Below are positions 55,915 to 62,871 of a stretch of 64,000 bases of DNA, one piece after another. Numbering within the stretch: position 1 is the stretch's first letter; each line of letters begins with the position of its first letter. The notes under the pieces were generated by a model. It was not told the origin of the DNA. It saw nothing but the letters and a program-made list of their open reading frames with translations, and searched no databases. The translations under genes and the position numbers were made by a program. Origin of the DNA: Cyanophora paradoxa (Eukaryota > Glaucocystophyceae > Cyanophorales > Cyanophoraceae); contig QPMI01000423.1 in the NCBI GenBank assembly GCA_004431415.1, positions 124,001 to 188,000 of the forward strand, written 5' to 3'.

Positions 55915-56822
55915 TCAATACCTAACGCTAAAAATTCCAACTGGAACGAATTATCGATACCGTTCATATCAACAACATCACCGTAATAATCACGAAACTC
56001 TACCGTTAACTCATTAATCACCAAATTACGATCGTTTATTTTTATGTATTCGCCATGCTCTCCGCTATGGTATATATACTTTCCGATGTCCTGACTTAAT
56101 TGTAAACGCAAAATTGCGCCTTGGTTCTGTGGTTGCGATCGTGGGACTATATTATGGTTTGCCGCAAATGTGGCAATTTCTTTAATGTGCATATAAATGT
56201 ATTGTTCAGCGTTCATGTCCGCCATCTTTGGACTAACCGCTTTAAAAGCCATCGGTGCCGCTACTAACTCCGCTCCCTCGAATGTTATCCCCCACTGTGG
56301 GTGATCTGGTGTTATCGGAGTCCCCGCATAAAATAAGATATTTTCGGGAGCATATAAAGACCTATTGTTATCTATTATCTGTTCTGCGCTACCTAATAAC
56401 GTTGTTGCACTGAGACCCAATAACTTAGCTATCCTATTGTTTCCGGCGATGAGTTCAAAAGCATAATTACTATAAAACTCTAACTTGTATGTCGTCGGAT
56501 TGTAGTAGATCTTAAATAATATATTGTCAGTAACGGCATAATTTAAACCATAATTATATGGCTGTGTCACCCCGAAGTGTCCTTGGTTTATGTAACCACT
56601 CGGTAATGGAAATACTTGCTGATTAAGATAAACACCATCAATATTATAACGTATGTAAATAAAATCGGTTCCTATTGAATTATAGATACTGTTCGGAATT
56701 TCAGCATACAAAACGCGACATTGCCGCGGTTTGGTTATTGGTCTTGTGAGTGCAACCCTATAAGAGTTTTCTTTTTGTCCTTGTTGTCGATCTCTACTAT
56801 CGACATTGATAAGACGAATCAT
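55911..56822 (-). CDS. Minor capsid (penton-like) protein, paralogue 1
   Basis: 303 residues when started at ATG 56822 (MIRLINVDSRDR). An upstream in-frame Met at 56882 would extend into the divergent neighbour and is less likely. The N-terminal pattern fits penton/minor capsid proteins of polinton-like viruses: a VDSRDR strand, then SYRVALTRPI, then the conserved CRVLYAEIPNSIYN. The C-terminal strand pattern (INELTVEFRDYYGDVVDMNG, then FQLEFLAL) matches the end of paralogue 2 and suggests a jelly-roll with a final beta hairpin. It would sit at the capsid vertices. It is transcribed away from paralogue 2 across a 29-bp gap and converges with the 92-residue gene. Confidence 0.75.
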   Translation of the reverse strand: MIRLINVDSRDRQQGQKENSYRVALTRPITKPRQCRVLYAEIPNSIYNSIGTDFIYIRYNIDGVYLNQQVFPLPSGYINQGHFGVTQPYNYGLNYAVTDNILFKIYYNPTTYKLEFYSNYAFELIAGNNRIAKLLGLSATTLLGSAEQIIDNNRSLYAPENILFYAGTPITPDHPQWGITFEGAELVAAPMAFKAVSPKMADMNAEQYIYMHIKEIATFAANHNIVPRSQPQNQGAILRLQLSQDIGKYIYHSGEHGEYIKINDRNLVINELTVEFRDYYGDVVDMNGIDNSFQLEFLALGID

Positions 56823-56851
56823 TTTATTATATGAATATAGATTAAAGAAAC
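56823..56851. promoter_or_regulatory. 29-bp bidirectional promoter between the two penton-like genes
   Basis: The gap is AT-only apart from a few bases (TTTATTATATGAATATAG, then ATTAAAGAAAC) and separates two divergent start codons. It must hold the start signals of both genes or lie within their leaders. ATTAAAGA-like strings also occur just upstream of 61197 and 61956. Confidence 0.5.
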
Positions 56852-57862
56852 ATGCCGGTCGAATATGTCGAAGTTTCATCATTTAGACAGGCTCCTAATC
56901 TCGATGCGCCGACGTCTAAGTTTATCGCTGAATTACCAAAGATGTATGAGAATGTCAGAGCTGTCCGACTTGTTTCGGCGGAATTCTATAACTCCATTCC
57001 TCTTATCAGCGGTGAAAGTGTCCCCGGAGATGTCACAGTTAATGATTCTTTCACTATTAATTTTAGTATCGCTAATTCAGCTATCAACTCTACCAATGCA
57101 CCCGCTCCCGGTTTCGATGTTTGGCGCTCGATTCGTCCCGGTCAAAGTAGCGGAAGCTTAGTAATTAATACGCATCAGGAATTAGTAAACCGTATTAATA
57201 CTCGGTTTACGGGTTTAACACCCGATCCTCAAATTAGGTGTAAATGGGATACCGAAAATAAACGCGTAATATTCTATGCTCCACATGAATTTTACATAGC
57301 ATTCACAACTGCTAAGGATCCTTCTAGTTCGATGGCTGAAAAATCAAACCGACACGGTCGTATGCTTGGTCTCGATGCCGGAAGAGCCGGTAACCGTTTC
57401 ATCAAATCTAACATTTACTCAACTGAATATGATTCAGTTTTTACCGGTGCTAATGTTCATGGTATCATCTCTACATTCCCTACTGAGAGTTGCAAAGATA
57501 ACGTATTATTTGTAAGAGTAAAAGAACTGGGTGACCTCGTTCAATGTGCCGATGGTCTCCTATCTGGATACTTCCATAAACTCGTGGTGCAAGATAAAGA
57601 CTTTGCGGAACACGTTGTTTATAACTCAATAGAAGCAAACCCGTTATATAAGTATTACGGGAAATCATTCTCTATTTCTCAATTGTCCGTAGAAATTGTG
57701 AATGCTCAAAACGAATTAATTGATTTCGAAGGGCAACCTGTGCATTTAACTTTCGAGATCCGATATGGAAATGAACCCGCCGGTGATCCTGTTTATGAGT
57801 ATTTCAAAATGCGGATGGCGGAAACGCATCCGAATTATCCGGTGATTTGCAATTTTGGATAA
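56852..57862 (+). CDS. Minor capsid (penton-like) protein, paralogue 2
   Basis: 336 residues. The order of signatures follows paralogue 1: a first strand with VEVSSFRQ, FIAELPKMYENVRAVRLVSA, then EFYNSIP in place of EIPNSIYN, a central beta-rich part, and near the end FSISQLSVEIVNAQNELIDF followed by LTFEIRY. Sequence similarity to paralogue 1 is low, but the framework is shared. It has a long insertion after the first third (SLVINTHQELVNRINTRFTG), typical of proteins that bind a neighbouring capsomer. The likely role is a penton or minor capsid subunit. It is followed 51 bp later by the major capsid gene on the same strand. Confidence 0.75.
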   Translation: MPVEYVEVSSFRQAPNLDAPTSKFIAELPKMYENVRAVRLVSAEFYNSIPLISGESVPGDVTVNDSFTINFSIANSAINSTNAPAPGFDVWRSIRPGQSSGSLVINTHQELVNRINTRFTGLTPDPQIRCKWDTENKRVIFYAPHEFYIAFTTAKDPSSSMAEKSNRHGRMLGLDAGRAGNRFIKSNIYSTEYDSVFTGANVHGIISTFPTESCKDNVLFVRVKELGDLVQCADGLLSGYFHKLVVQDKDFAEHVVYNSIEANPLYKYYGKSFSISQLSVEIVNAQNELIDFEGQPVHLTFEIRYGNEPAGDPVYEYFKMRMAETHPNYPVICNFG

Positions 57863-57913
57863 TTAAGGATCATTCACAGAATTTTTATATTTTATTATTG
57901 TAAAAGAGAAAAC

Positions 57914-59314
57914 ATGGACGTCACGACAACCCTCCAACGTCTTTCCCTCAAAGAGGCGCTAACCACCCCCGAAGAGGCGAAGGCGTTCTTCCTCGATAAC
58001 TCGCTTATGCTTGGTCTGGAATCGAAGACTAAACCCGTTCTCGTTACTGTTAGCCCATCGACAACCTTCCCTAACAACGCTGCGCAACGAGTAAGTTTCA
58101 AACTTCCACGTTACAACTTTATCGGTAAGCTGGAACTCGCTTTCGATCTTAGCGAAATTGCGGGTTTCATCGGTGATACCGATCTTGTTCGTAATGGTTA
58201 TGTGCGCCCCGTCGGCGCTCTCGTAGAGCGTCTGGAAATCTCGTATGGCTCTTACCTTTTCACTGTGCCTTCTGATTTCCTCGCTCACTTCCCTCTGGTT
58301 TACTATTCGGAGGATCAGCTAGCGAAAAAGAAACGTTCGGCTGGTTTCCTACACGGCATCCCACAACACGGAACTAACCGACTTGGTGGGTCATTCTTTG
58401 TGGAAATCCCGGTTCCATGGTTAAATAGTTACCTACCTCTTGGCGCGCTCTCAGGCGAAATGGTAGTTACCGCATGGTTCCGTGACCCCGCTAAGGGTGG
58501 ATTCATTGAGACTTCTTATGGTGGTCGCGCTCTTCCGGTTGTAGGATCTACCGCCGCTGATCAAACCGCTAATGACGGTCTCGGAGACGCTGTAAGCGTC
58601 ACACTTGCTAATGTCGGTCAAAACATCACAACTGGAACCATTACCGGTCTGTCCATTCCATCATCTGCACCCGTGGATACTATTATGATCACCAACCCAC
58701 GCCTTTACATGCATGCCGTCAATGTTTCCGATGAGCTGTTTGCTACGGTCATTGAGAAGGTTAAGACTACTGGCATTGCGATCCCGGCTATCGACATCGG
58801 CTACGTCGATGCTTTCGATGTTGCCGCCAACGGCAACAACCAACCCAACCGTATTAACATTAGCCAAATGTCGGGGCTTGCTTTCGCTCTTCTATTCTCG
58901 GTTCGTGACTACCTTAAAACCGGTCAGGATAACAGCGGCTCCCACAGTGTCCTTAAAACATATGCGGACTCGAAGGATATCACATACACGGTGGAGATTA
59001 ACGGACAGCGTCTTTATTCCACGGAGCCTATCCCACTCCTCAAAGGTGCGGAACTCATCGCCGATGCATTCAAGTGTTCTAACATGGACAAGGAAGCTAA
59101 CCGCTATGTCCTGTCCGGTCTGCCTTTCTGTCTGGACGGAGAGAAGGCGATTCGTAACATCGCCCAAAGTGGTTATGTCGATCTAACTAACTCCTCATCA
59201 AGTTTCCTAACCCTCTACGTCCCACAAAACATGCGCCTTACTGTTAACGTGCGCGCTCTCATGCATACTATGCTCATTTGTGACCGCGACGGATTAAGAA
59301 GGGTAAATTTGTAG
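57914..59314 (+). CDS. Major capsid protein, probable double jelly-roll
   Basis: 466 residues. Beta-rich throughout with few Cys: a first half with VSFKLPRYNFIGKLELAFDL, LEISYGSYLFTVPSDFL and FVEIPVPWLNSYLPLGALSG, and a second half with TIMITNPRLYMHAVNVSDE, ITYTVEINGQRLYSTEPIP and LTLYVPQNMRLTVNVRAL. The FVEIPVPW to LPLGAL phrase is like the end of the first jelly-roll in major capsid proteins of the PRD1/adenovirus lineage. Size, position between penton-like genes and ATPase, and more GC-rich codon use than its neighbours (typical of a highly expressed gene) fit. Assignment rests on pattern and context; a structure prediction would settle it. Confidence 0.75.
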   Translation: MDVTTTLQRLSLKEALTTPEEAKAFFLDNSLMLGLESKTKPVLVTVSPSTTFPNNAAQRVSFKLPRYNFIGKLELAFDLSEIAGFIGDTDLVRNGYVRPVGALVERLEISYGSYLFTVPSDFLAHFPLVYYSEDQLAKKKRSAGFLHGIPQHGTNRLGGSFFVEIPVPWLNSYLPLGALSGEMVVTAWFRDPAKGGFIETSYGGRALPVVGSTAADQTANDGLGDAVSVTLANVGQNITTGTITGLSIPSSAPVDTIMITNPRLYMHAVNVSDELFATVIEKVKTTGIAIPAIDIGYVDAFDVAANGNNQPNRINISQMSGLAFALLFSVRDYLKTGQDNSGSHSVLKTYADSKDITYTVEINGQRLYSTEPIPLLKGAELIADAFKCSNMDKEANRYVLSGLPFCLDGEKAIRNIAQSGYVDLTNSSSSFLTLYVPQNMRLTVNVRALMHTMLICDRDGLRRVNL

Positions 59315-59386
59315 TAACCTTACTGTTAATCGTAAGACATTTAAGGAAAAAATGATTAGTTATTTTTGGGGTTCTTATAAAGTAAG
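59315..59386 (+). promoter_or_regulatory. Upstream region of the endonuclease gene with a motif shared with the polymerase gene
   Basis: CATTTAAGGAAAAAATGATTA (from 59338) resembles CATTTAAAGG and then AAAAAATGATTAAC upstream of the polymerase gene (62799-62830). The distance to the start codon is about 30-50 nt in both. Confidence 0.45.
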
Positions 59387-60319
59387 ATGTCGCATACTGT
59401 CGAATATTTCATAGCGAAGGCGAATGAAGTTCATGGTGAGCAATATGACTATTCGAAAGTAGTATATCAAGGGATGATGAAGAAAGTAACGATAATTTGT
59501 AAGACATGTCATACTGAATTCAGTCAAGCGGCGCATAGTCATATTAATCAAAAATGTGGCTGCCCATCATGTGGAAACATCAAAAAAGGAATATCTCATA
59601 GATTAACGACAGAACAGTTTATAGCAAGGTCGAAAGAGAAGCATGGGGATCTCTATGACTATTCAGACTCTGTATATGTGAAAGGAGAAGATCCCATAAC
59701 AATTTTCTGTAAGAAGTGTCAAGAATACTTTACTCAAAAGCCACATAAACATATGACTGGGGATGGTCATGCAAAGTGTAAAATGGATCGTATCAAAGAC
59801 AAATTACAAATGGGAATTGACAAGTTCAAAGAAAGAGCCATTAAACTATATGGTGATATTTACGATTACTCAAATGTCGAATATGTGAATGCAAAGACAA
59901 AAGTAAAAATCACCTGTAAAAAATGTGAAATGGAATTTGAAAAGACGCCATATGACTTTCTGAATGGTTATGGCTGTCTGTTCTGTCGCTCATCCACTGG
60001 TGAAACAAAAGTGCAATCGGTTTTAAAGGATATGGGGTTACAATTCTCTGTGTCACATCGGTTTCCTGATTGCAAACATAAAAGAGTTCTTCCGTTCGAT
60101 GTCTTTATACCATCGCTTAAAATCGCCATTGAATATGATGGAATCCAACATTTCCGACCTGTGGAACAGTTTGGTGGTCAACAAGCATTTGAAGATACTC
60201 AACTACGCGATGGTATCAAAAATCGCTATTGCGAAGCCAACAATATTAAACTCTTGCGCATCCCATACACAGAAACTGATATTGAGCGGTGCATTAAGCA
60301 ATTCATAATATCTCTTTAA
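59387..60319 (+). CDS. Homing endonuclease: three zinc-ribbon modules plus a Vsr/PD-(D/E)XK nuclease
   Basis: 310 residues. Three repeats of about 55 residues each begin FI/FK-x-(K/R)A and contain YDYS, then V-x-(I/F)-x-CKxC, and end in a second Cys pair: ICKTCHTEF to CPSC, FCKKCQEYF to a single Cys, and TCKKCEMEF to CLFC. The second repeat has lost one Cys of its last pair. After STGETKVQSVLKDMG comes a nuclease core with LPFDVFIPSLKIAIEYDG, then IQHF, a basic helix with DGIKNRYC, and IKLLRIPY. This matches the Vsr-like fold used by free-standing homing endonucleases of phages and large DNA viruses; Asp in VFIP and Glu-Tyr-Asp-Gly-x-x-His are the likely active-site residues. The gene sits alone between capsid and ATPase genes and is probably a selfish insertion. 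Confidence 0.8.
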   Translation: MSHTVEYFIAKANEVHGEQYDYSKVVYQGMMKKVTIICKTCHTEFSQAAHSHINQKCGCPSCGNIKKGISHRLTTEQFIARSKEKHGDLYDYSDSVYVKGEDPITIFCKKCQEYFTQKPHKHMTGDGHAKCKMDRIKDKLQMGIDKFKERAIKLYGDIYDYSNVEYVNAKTKVKITCKKCEMEFEKTPYDFLNGYGCLFCRSSTGETKVQSVLKDMGLQFSVSHRFPDCKHKRVLPFDVFIPSLKIAIEYDGIQHFRPVEQFGGQQAFEDTQLRDGIKNRYCEANNIKLLRIPYTETDIERCIKQFIISL

Positions 60320-60385
60320 TCCAAAACCGTTTTCAGTCATATTTCGTTATTTTTATCTATCTTTATTAAGAAGATCTACAACACC

Positions 60386-61168
60386 ATGGATGATGTCCCC
60401 GAATTTAACGCTGGCGAAATGATAAAACCACCTTTTCGTGTCTTAGCAATTGGAAAATCGGGAACTGGGAAGAGTGAGGCGGTGAAGTATTGGCTAAAAC
60501 AGTTACATGATCAAAAAAAGTTAGATGTCGTTTTAGTTGTAAGTGGAACCGCATTTAATCATTTCTGGAATAATGTAGCTACTATACAGCTCGGTAAATG
60601 GGATGCGCCTTACATCGCTAAACTTCTCGATGAAAGACAAGAGAAAATAGAGAAAGGAGAACCTGTTAACCAATTGTGTGTAGTTCTCGATGATCTTATA
60701 GATAATGAGTTAGTCGACCTTACCCGTGACAAAATAATTGGTTCTCTTTATTCAAGGGGGAGGCATTCCCAAATTTCGATAATTTGCATAACTCAGAAAC
60801 TGCGTAAGGTTTCTTCCACTATTCGCGTTAATTCAGATTATGCAATGTTTCTTAGCGCCGCTAATCGAAAAGAACTCGAAGCAATTGAGGAAGAATACAA
60901 TATAATAAGAGATAAAGACGCTTTCTATAAGATGTTTGAGGAATACGTTCATTCATATCAGTTTCTCATTTGGTCATCCGCTGATTATTCGGTAAAGTAT
61001 TATGTAGATAAAGCGGATCTCGTTAAAAACTTTGGATTTCCGCGGTTCCATCGGAAGCCTAAAAAGAAAGAAGACGAATTAAAACCGCCCGAGAAGGAGG
61101 AAGCGCCAAAAGAGATTAAAAGCGCTATTCATACGAATAAATTGATGCGATATAAGAGAGGACTTTAA
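60386..61168 (+). CDS. DNA packaging ATPase (FtsK/HerA, A32-like)
   Basis: 260 residues. Walker A is LAIGKSGTGKSEA (residues about 20-32). Walker B is LCVVLDDLIDN (about 95-105) with the acidic pair. A sensor-like region RGRHSQISIICITQKLRKVS follows, with the Gln of ITQ as in A32-type packaging ATPases, and then an Arg-x-Asn-(S/A)-DYAMFLSA segment. The C-terminal tail is Lys/Pro/Glu-rich. The enzyme would pump the viral genome into the capsid using ATP. Length is typical for the family in polintons, virophages and polinton-like viruses, and the position after the capsid genes fits a morphogenesis block. Confidence 0.9.
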   Translation: MDDVPEFNAGEMIKPPFRVLAIGKSGTGKSEAVKYWLKQLHDQKKLDVVLVVSGTAFNHFWNNVATIQLGKWDAPYIAKLLDERQEKIEKGEPVNQLCVVLDDLIDNELVDLTRDKIIGSLYSRGRHSQISIICITQKLRKVSSTIRVNSDYAMFLSAANRKELEAIEEEYNIIRDKDAFYKMFEEYVHSYQFLIWSSADYSVKYYVDKADLVKNFGFPRFHRKPKKKEDELKPPEKEEAPKEIKSAIHTNKLMRYKRGL

Positions 61169-61196
61169 AAATATCTTCCATATAATTAAAGATACA

Positions 61197-61928
61197 ATGC
61201 CGCCAAAACGTAAAGTAGGTGTCCCCGCTGGGGCTATTTCATATTCCGGTGGTGAAAGTTACGGATCTCTCAATACTACACCTATGAAATTCGACGGAGT
61301 TAATCAAGTGAAACCATCGCAACCGGAAGAAGATCCCTTAAACGCCGCTTATGAAGAATCGCCGGCGGACAAAGCACCGCAAGCATCGACAAGTGAAACA
61401 CTCAATGTATCACCGGATGCATCGAAGATGAAGGCGGTCGGTGAGGGTGCGCGTCGTATTATCGGTGCCGCCGATGATCGCGGTCTTGGTCTACAAGATC
61501 TTGCACTTGCTCGTAAAGGTCAAGGTGTTTCGAAAGAATCGGACAAGGTTATACAATCGATGGCGGGAGAAGTAACTTATAAAGTCGCTCCGACTCAAAA
61601 CGTCCACCGAATGCCAAAGGCTGAATGGGACACAATGACCGCTAAACTACGCGATCTCGAAGCTAAGTCAAGTGCGCTAGAACAGTATGTTATGGAGAAG
61701 AAAGAACGCGCTAAAATGAAGGAAATGTTACGTAAAGAGGTTTTCCGTATGGGAATTACGGGACTTCCTGATACTCAATTTATTCGGAAGAAAGAGACAC
61801 AAATAGATGAGCAAGCGGTGGATGAAATGAATACCAAAAAGAAGGGAACCATAGAGCCTGGCGCTACCAAAGCGGAAGTAGAGAAAGCCGTAGCACCCAC
61901 AGTATACAAGCGGAGAGTTTGGCTTTAA
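61197..61928 (+). CDS. Hypothetical viral protein with a coiled coil
   Basis: 243 residues starting MPPKRKVG, 28 bp after the ATPase stop. The first 100 residues are low-complexity (Gly/Ser/Pro/Asp) and probably disordered. The middle holds AEWDTMTAKLRDLEAKSSAL and a Lys/Glu-rich continuation that should form a coiled coil. The C-terminus is basic and ends YKRRVWL. It has no membrane segment or Cys motif. Such proteins near capsid genes may be scaffold, cement or internal DNA-binding proteins, but nothing in the sequence decides between these. Confidence 0.7.
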   Translation: MPPKRKVGVPAGAISYSGGESYGSLNTTPMKFDGVNQVKPSQPEEDPLNAAYEESPADKAPQASTSETLNVSPDASKMKAVGEGARRIIGAADDRGLGLQDLALARKGQGVSKESDKVIQSMAGEVTYKVAPTQNVHRMPKAEWDTMTAKLRDLEAKSSALEQYVMEKKERAKMKEMLRKEVFRMGITGLPDTQFIRKKETQIDEQAVDEMNTKKKGTIEPGATKAEVEKAVAPTVYKRRVWL

Positions 61929-61955
61929 ATATATCTGATTAATAAAGGATTCTCG

Positions 61956-62204
61956 ATGGACTTTCTCCAAAAGATCATAGAGATGTTTAACCTGCACATT
62001 GTAAGCAATTGTCACAGCGGATGCTGTGATACAACCGTAGAACTTGGTTTTTCAGATACCGAAGATAATGTAACGGAAGGTAGAGAGTCCCGGAGACATT
62101 CGGTAGATTCCACACATTCAGAACCCGCTACAAATGGTCGCCGTTTTTCGGTAGATCAAAGCGATGATTTACGAAGGCAAGCGTTTGATCATCGCGGTAA
62201 TTAA
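61956..62204 (+). CDS. Hypothetical viral protein, 82 residues
   Basis: Begins with a hydrophobic amphipathic helix (MDFLQKIIEMFNLHIV) followed by NCHSGCCDTT and then a polar, Ser/Arg/Asp-rich tail in which RHSVDS and RRFSVDQ look like two versions of one short motif (a possible basophilic kinase target). It lies 27 bp after the previous gene, with TTAATAAAGG upstream. Not recognised. Confidence 0.6.
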   Translation: MDFLQKIIEMFNLHIVSNCHSGCCDTTVELGFSDTEDNVTEGRESRRHSVDSTHSEPATNGRRFSVDQSDDLRRQAFDHRGN

Positions 62205-62228
62205 AATATTTGTAATAAGTATCGGAAA

Positions 62229-62354
62229 ATGCTCGAAGAAGTCTATAATATTATTTTAGCAAAACGTCAGATTTACGCCGTTGCATCTGCGATAGAAAAA
62301 CGTAGACAAGAGCTTGTCCGGTCGCCAAAAAATGACAACCCTAAAAGTATTTAA
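62229..62354 (+). CDS. Possible 41-residue protein overlapping the next gene
   Basis: ATG at 62229 to TAA at 62354. The product is helical and charged (ILAKRQIYAVASAIEKRRQE). It fills the gap between two accepted genes and overlaps the start of the next one by 23 bases in another frame. Compact spacing and sensible composition favour it, but it is too short to be sure. Confidence 0.4.
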   Translation: MLEEVYNIILAKRQIYAVASAIEKRRQELVRSPKNDNPKSI

Positions 62355-62682
62355 AGAAACAGCGATATTACAAACTGATAAAATATTTTCTGTGCTGAAA
62401 GTAAGAATGGCTGCTATCGCCGATGATGTTAGCGTAATTGAATTCGAATTCGAAAGTGACAGCGATGAAATTGTTAACTCACCACCAAAGGTTAAACTTA
62501 ATCCTAAGAGTGCCGATGGGTTAAATTATCGAATCCGTGAAGTGCTGAGACTGCGAAAGAAGTATGAGGAAGATCCCGAATACCGTGAATTCAAAAAAAA
62601 GCAATCTTTGGAGAACTATTACCGTCGCAAAGAATTGGAAGGTATCCATAGTGCAAAGCGTGGACGTCCCCGCAAATACTGA
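62332..62682 (+). CDS. Small basic protein with a C-terminal AT-hook-like motif
   Basis: 116 residues from ATG 62332; an in-frame TTG upstream is not needed. An acidic segment (EFEFESDSDEI) is followed by a strongly basic helical part (IREVLRLRKKYEEDPEYREF) and the ending SAKRGRPRKY, which has the GRP core of an AT-hook for minor-groove binding. It may be a DNA-binding regulator or packaging factor. The family is not recognised. Confidence 0.65.
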   Translation: MTTLKVFKETAILQTDKIFSVLKVRMAAIADDVSVIEFEFESDSDEIVNSPPKVKLNPKSADGLNYRIREVLRLRKKYEEDPEYREFKKKQSLENYYRRKELEGIHSAKRGRPRKY

Positions 62683-62871
62683 AATGCCGCTATCGCCGCT
62701 GAAACATCATTACTTATTTTTCGAGCGGCTTACCGATGATAATCGGTAATCGCGTTACAGAATCCGGTTTTTTAGCATCGAGAAAAAAAGTGTAGGGCAT
62801 TTAAAGGTTAGGCGCCAAAAAATGATTAACAAGAAAAATTTTTATCTTTCTTAAAAGTAGAACGTGCCAAA
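62683..62871 (+). promoter_or_regulatory. Intergenic region with a perfect 8-bp hairpin and polymerase leader
   Basis: TTACCGAT/ATCGGTAA (62730-62737 and 62742-62749) with a 4-nt loop lies 48 nt after the AT-hook gene and may mark a transcript end. Further on, CATTTAAAGG (62799) and AAAAAATGATTAAC (62818) match the leader of the endonuclease gene. Confidence 0.4.
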
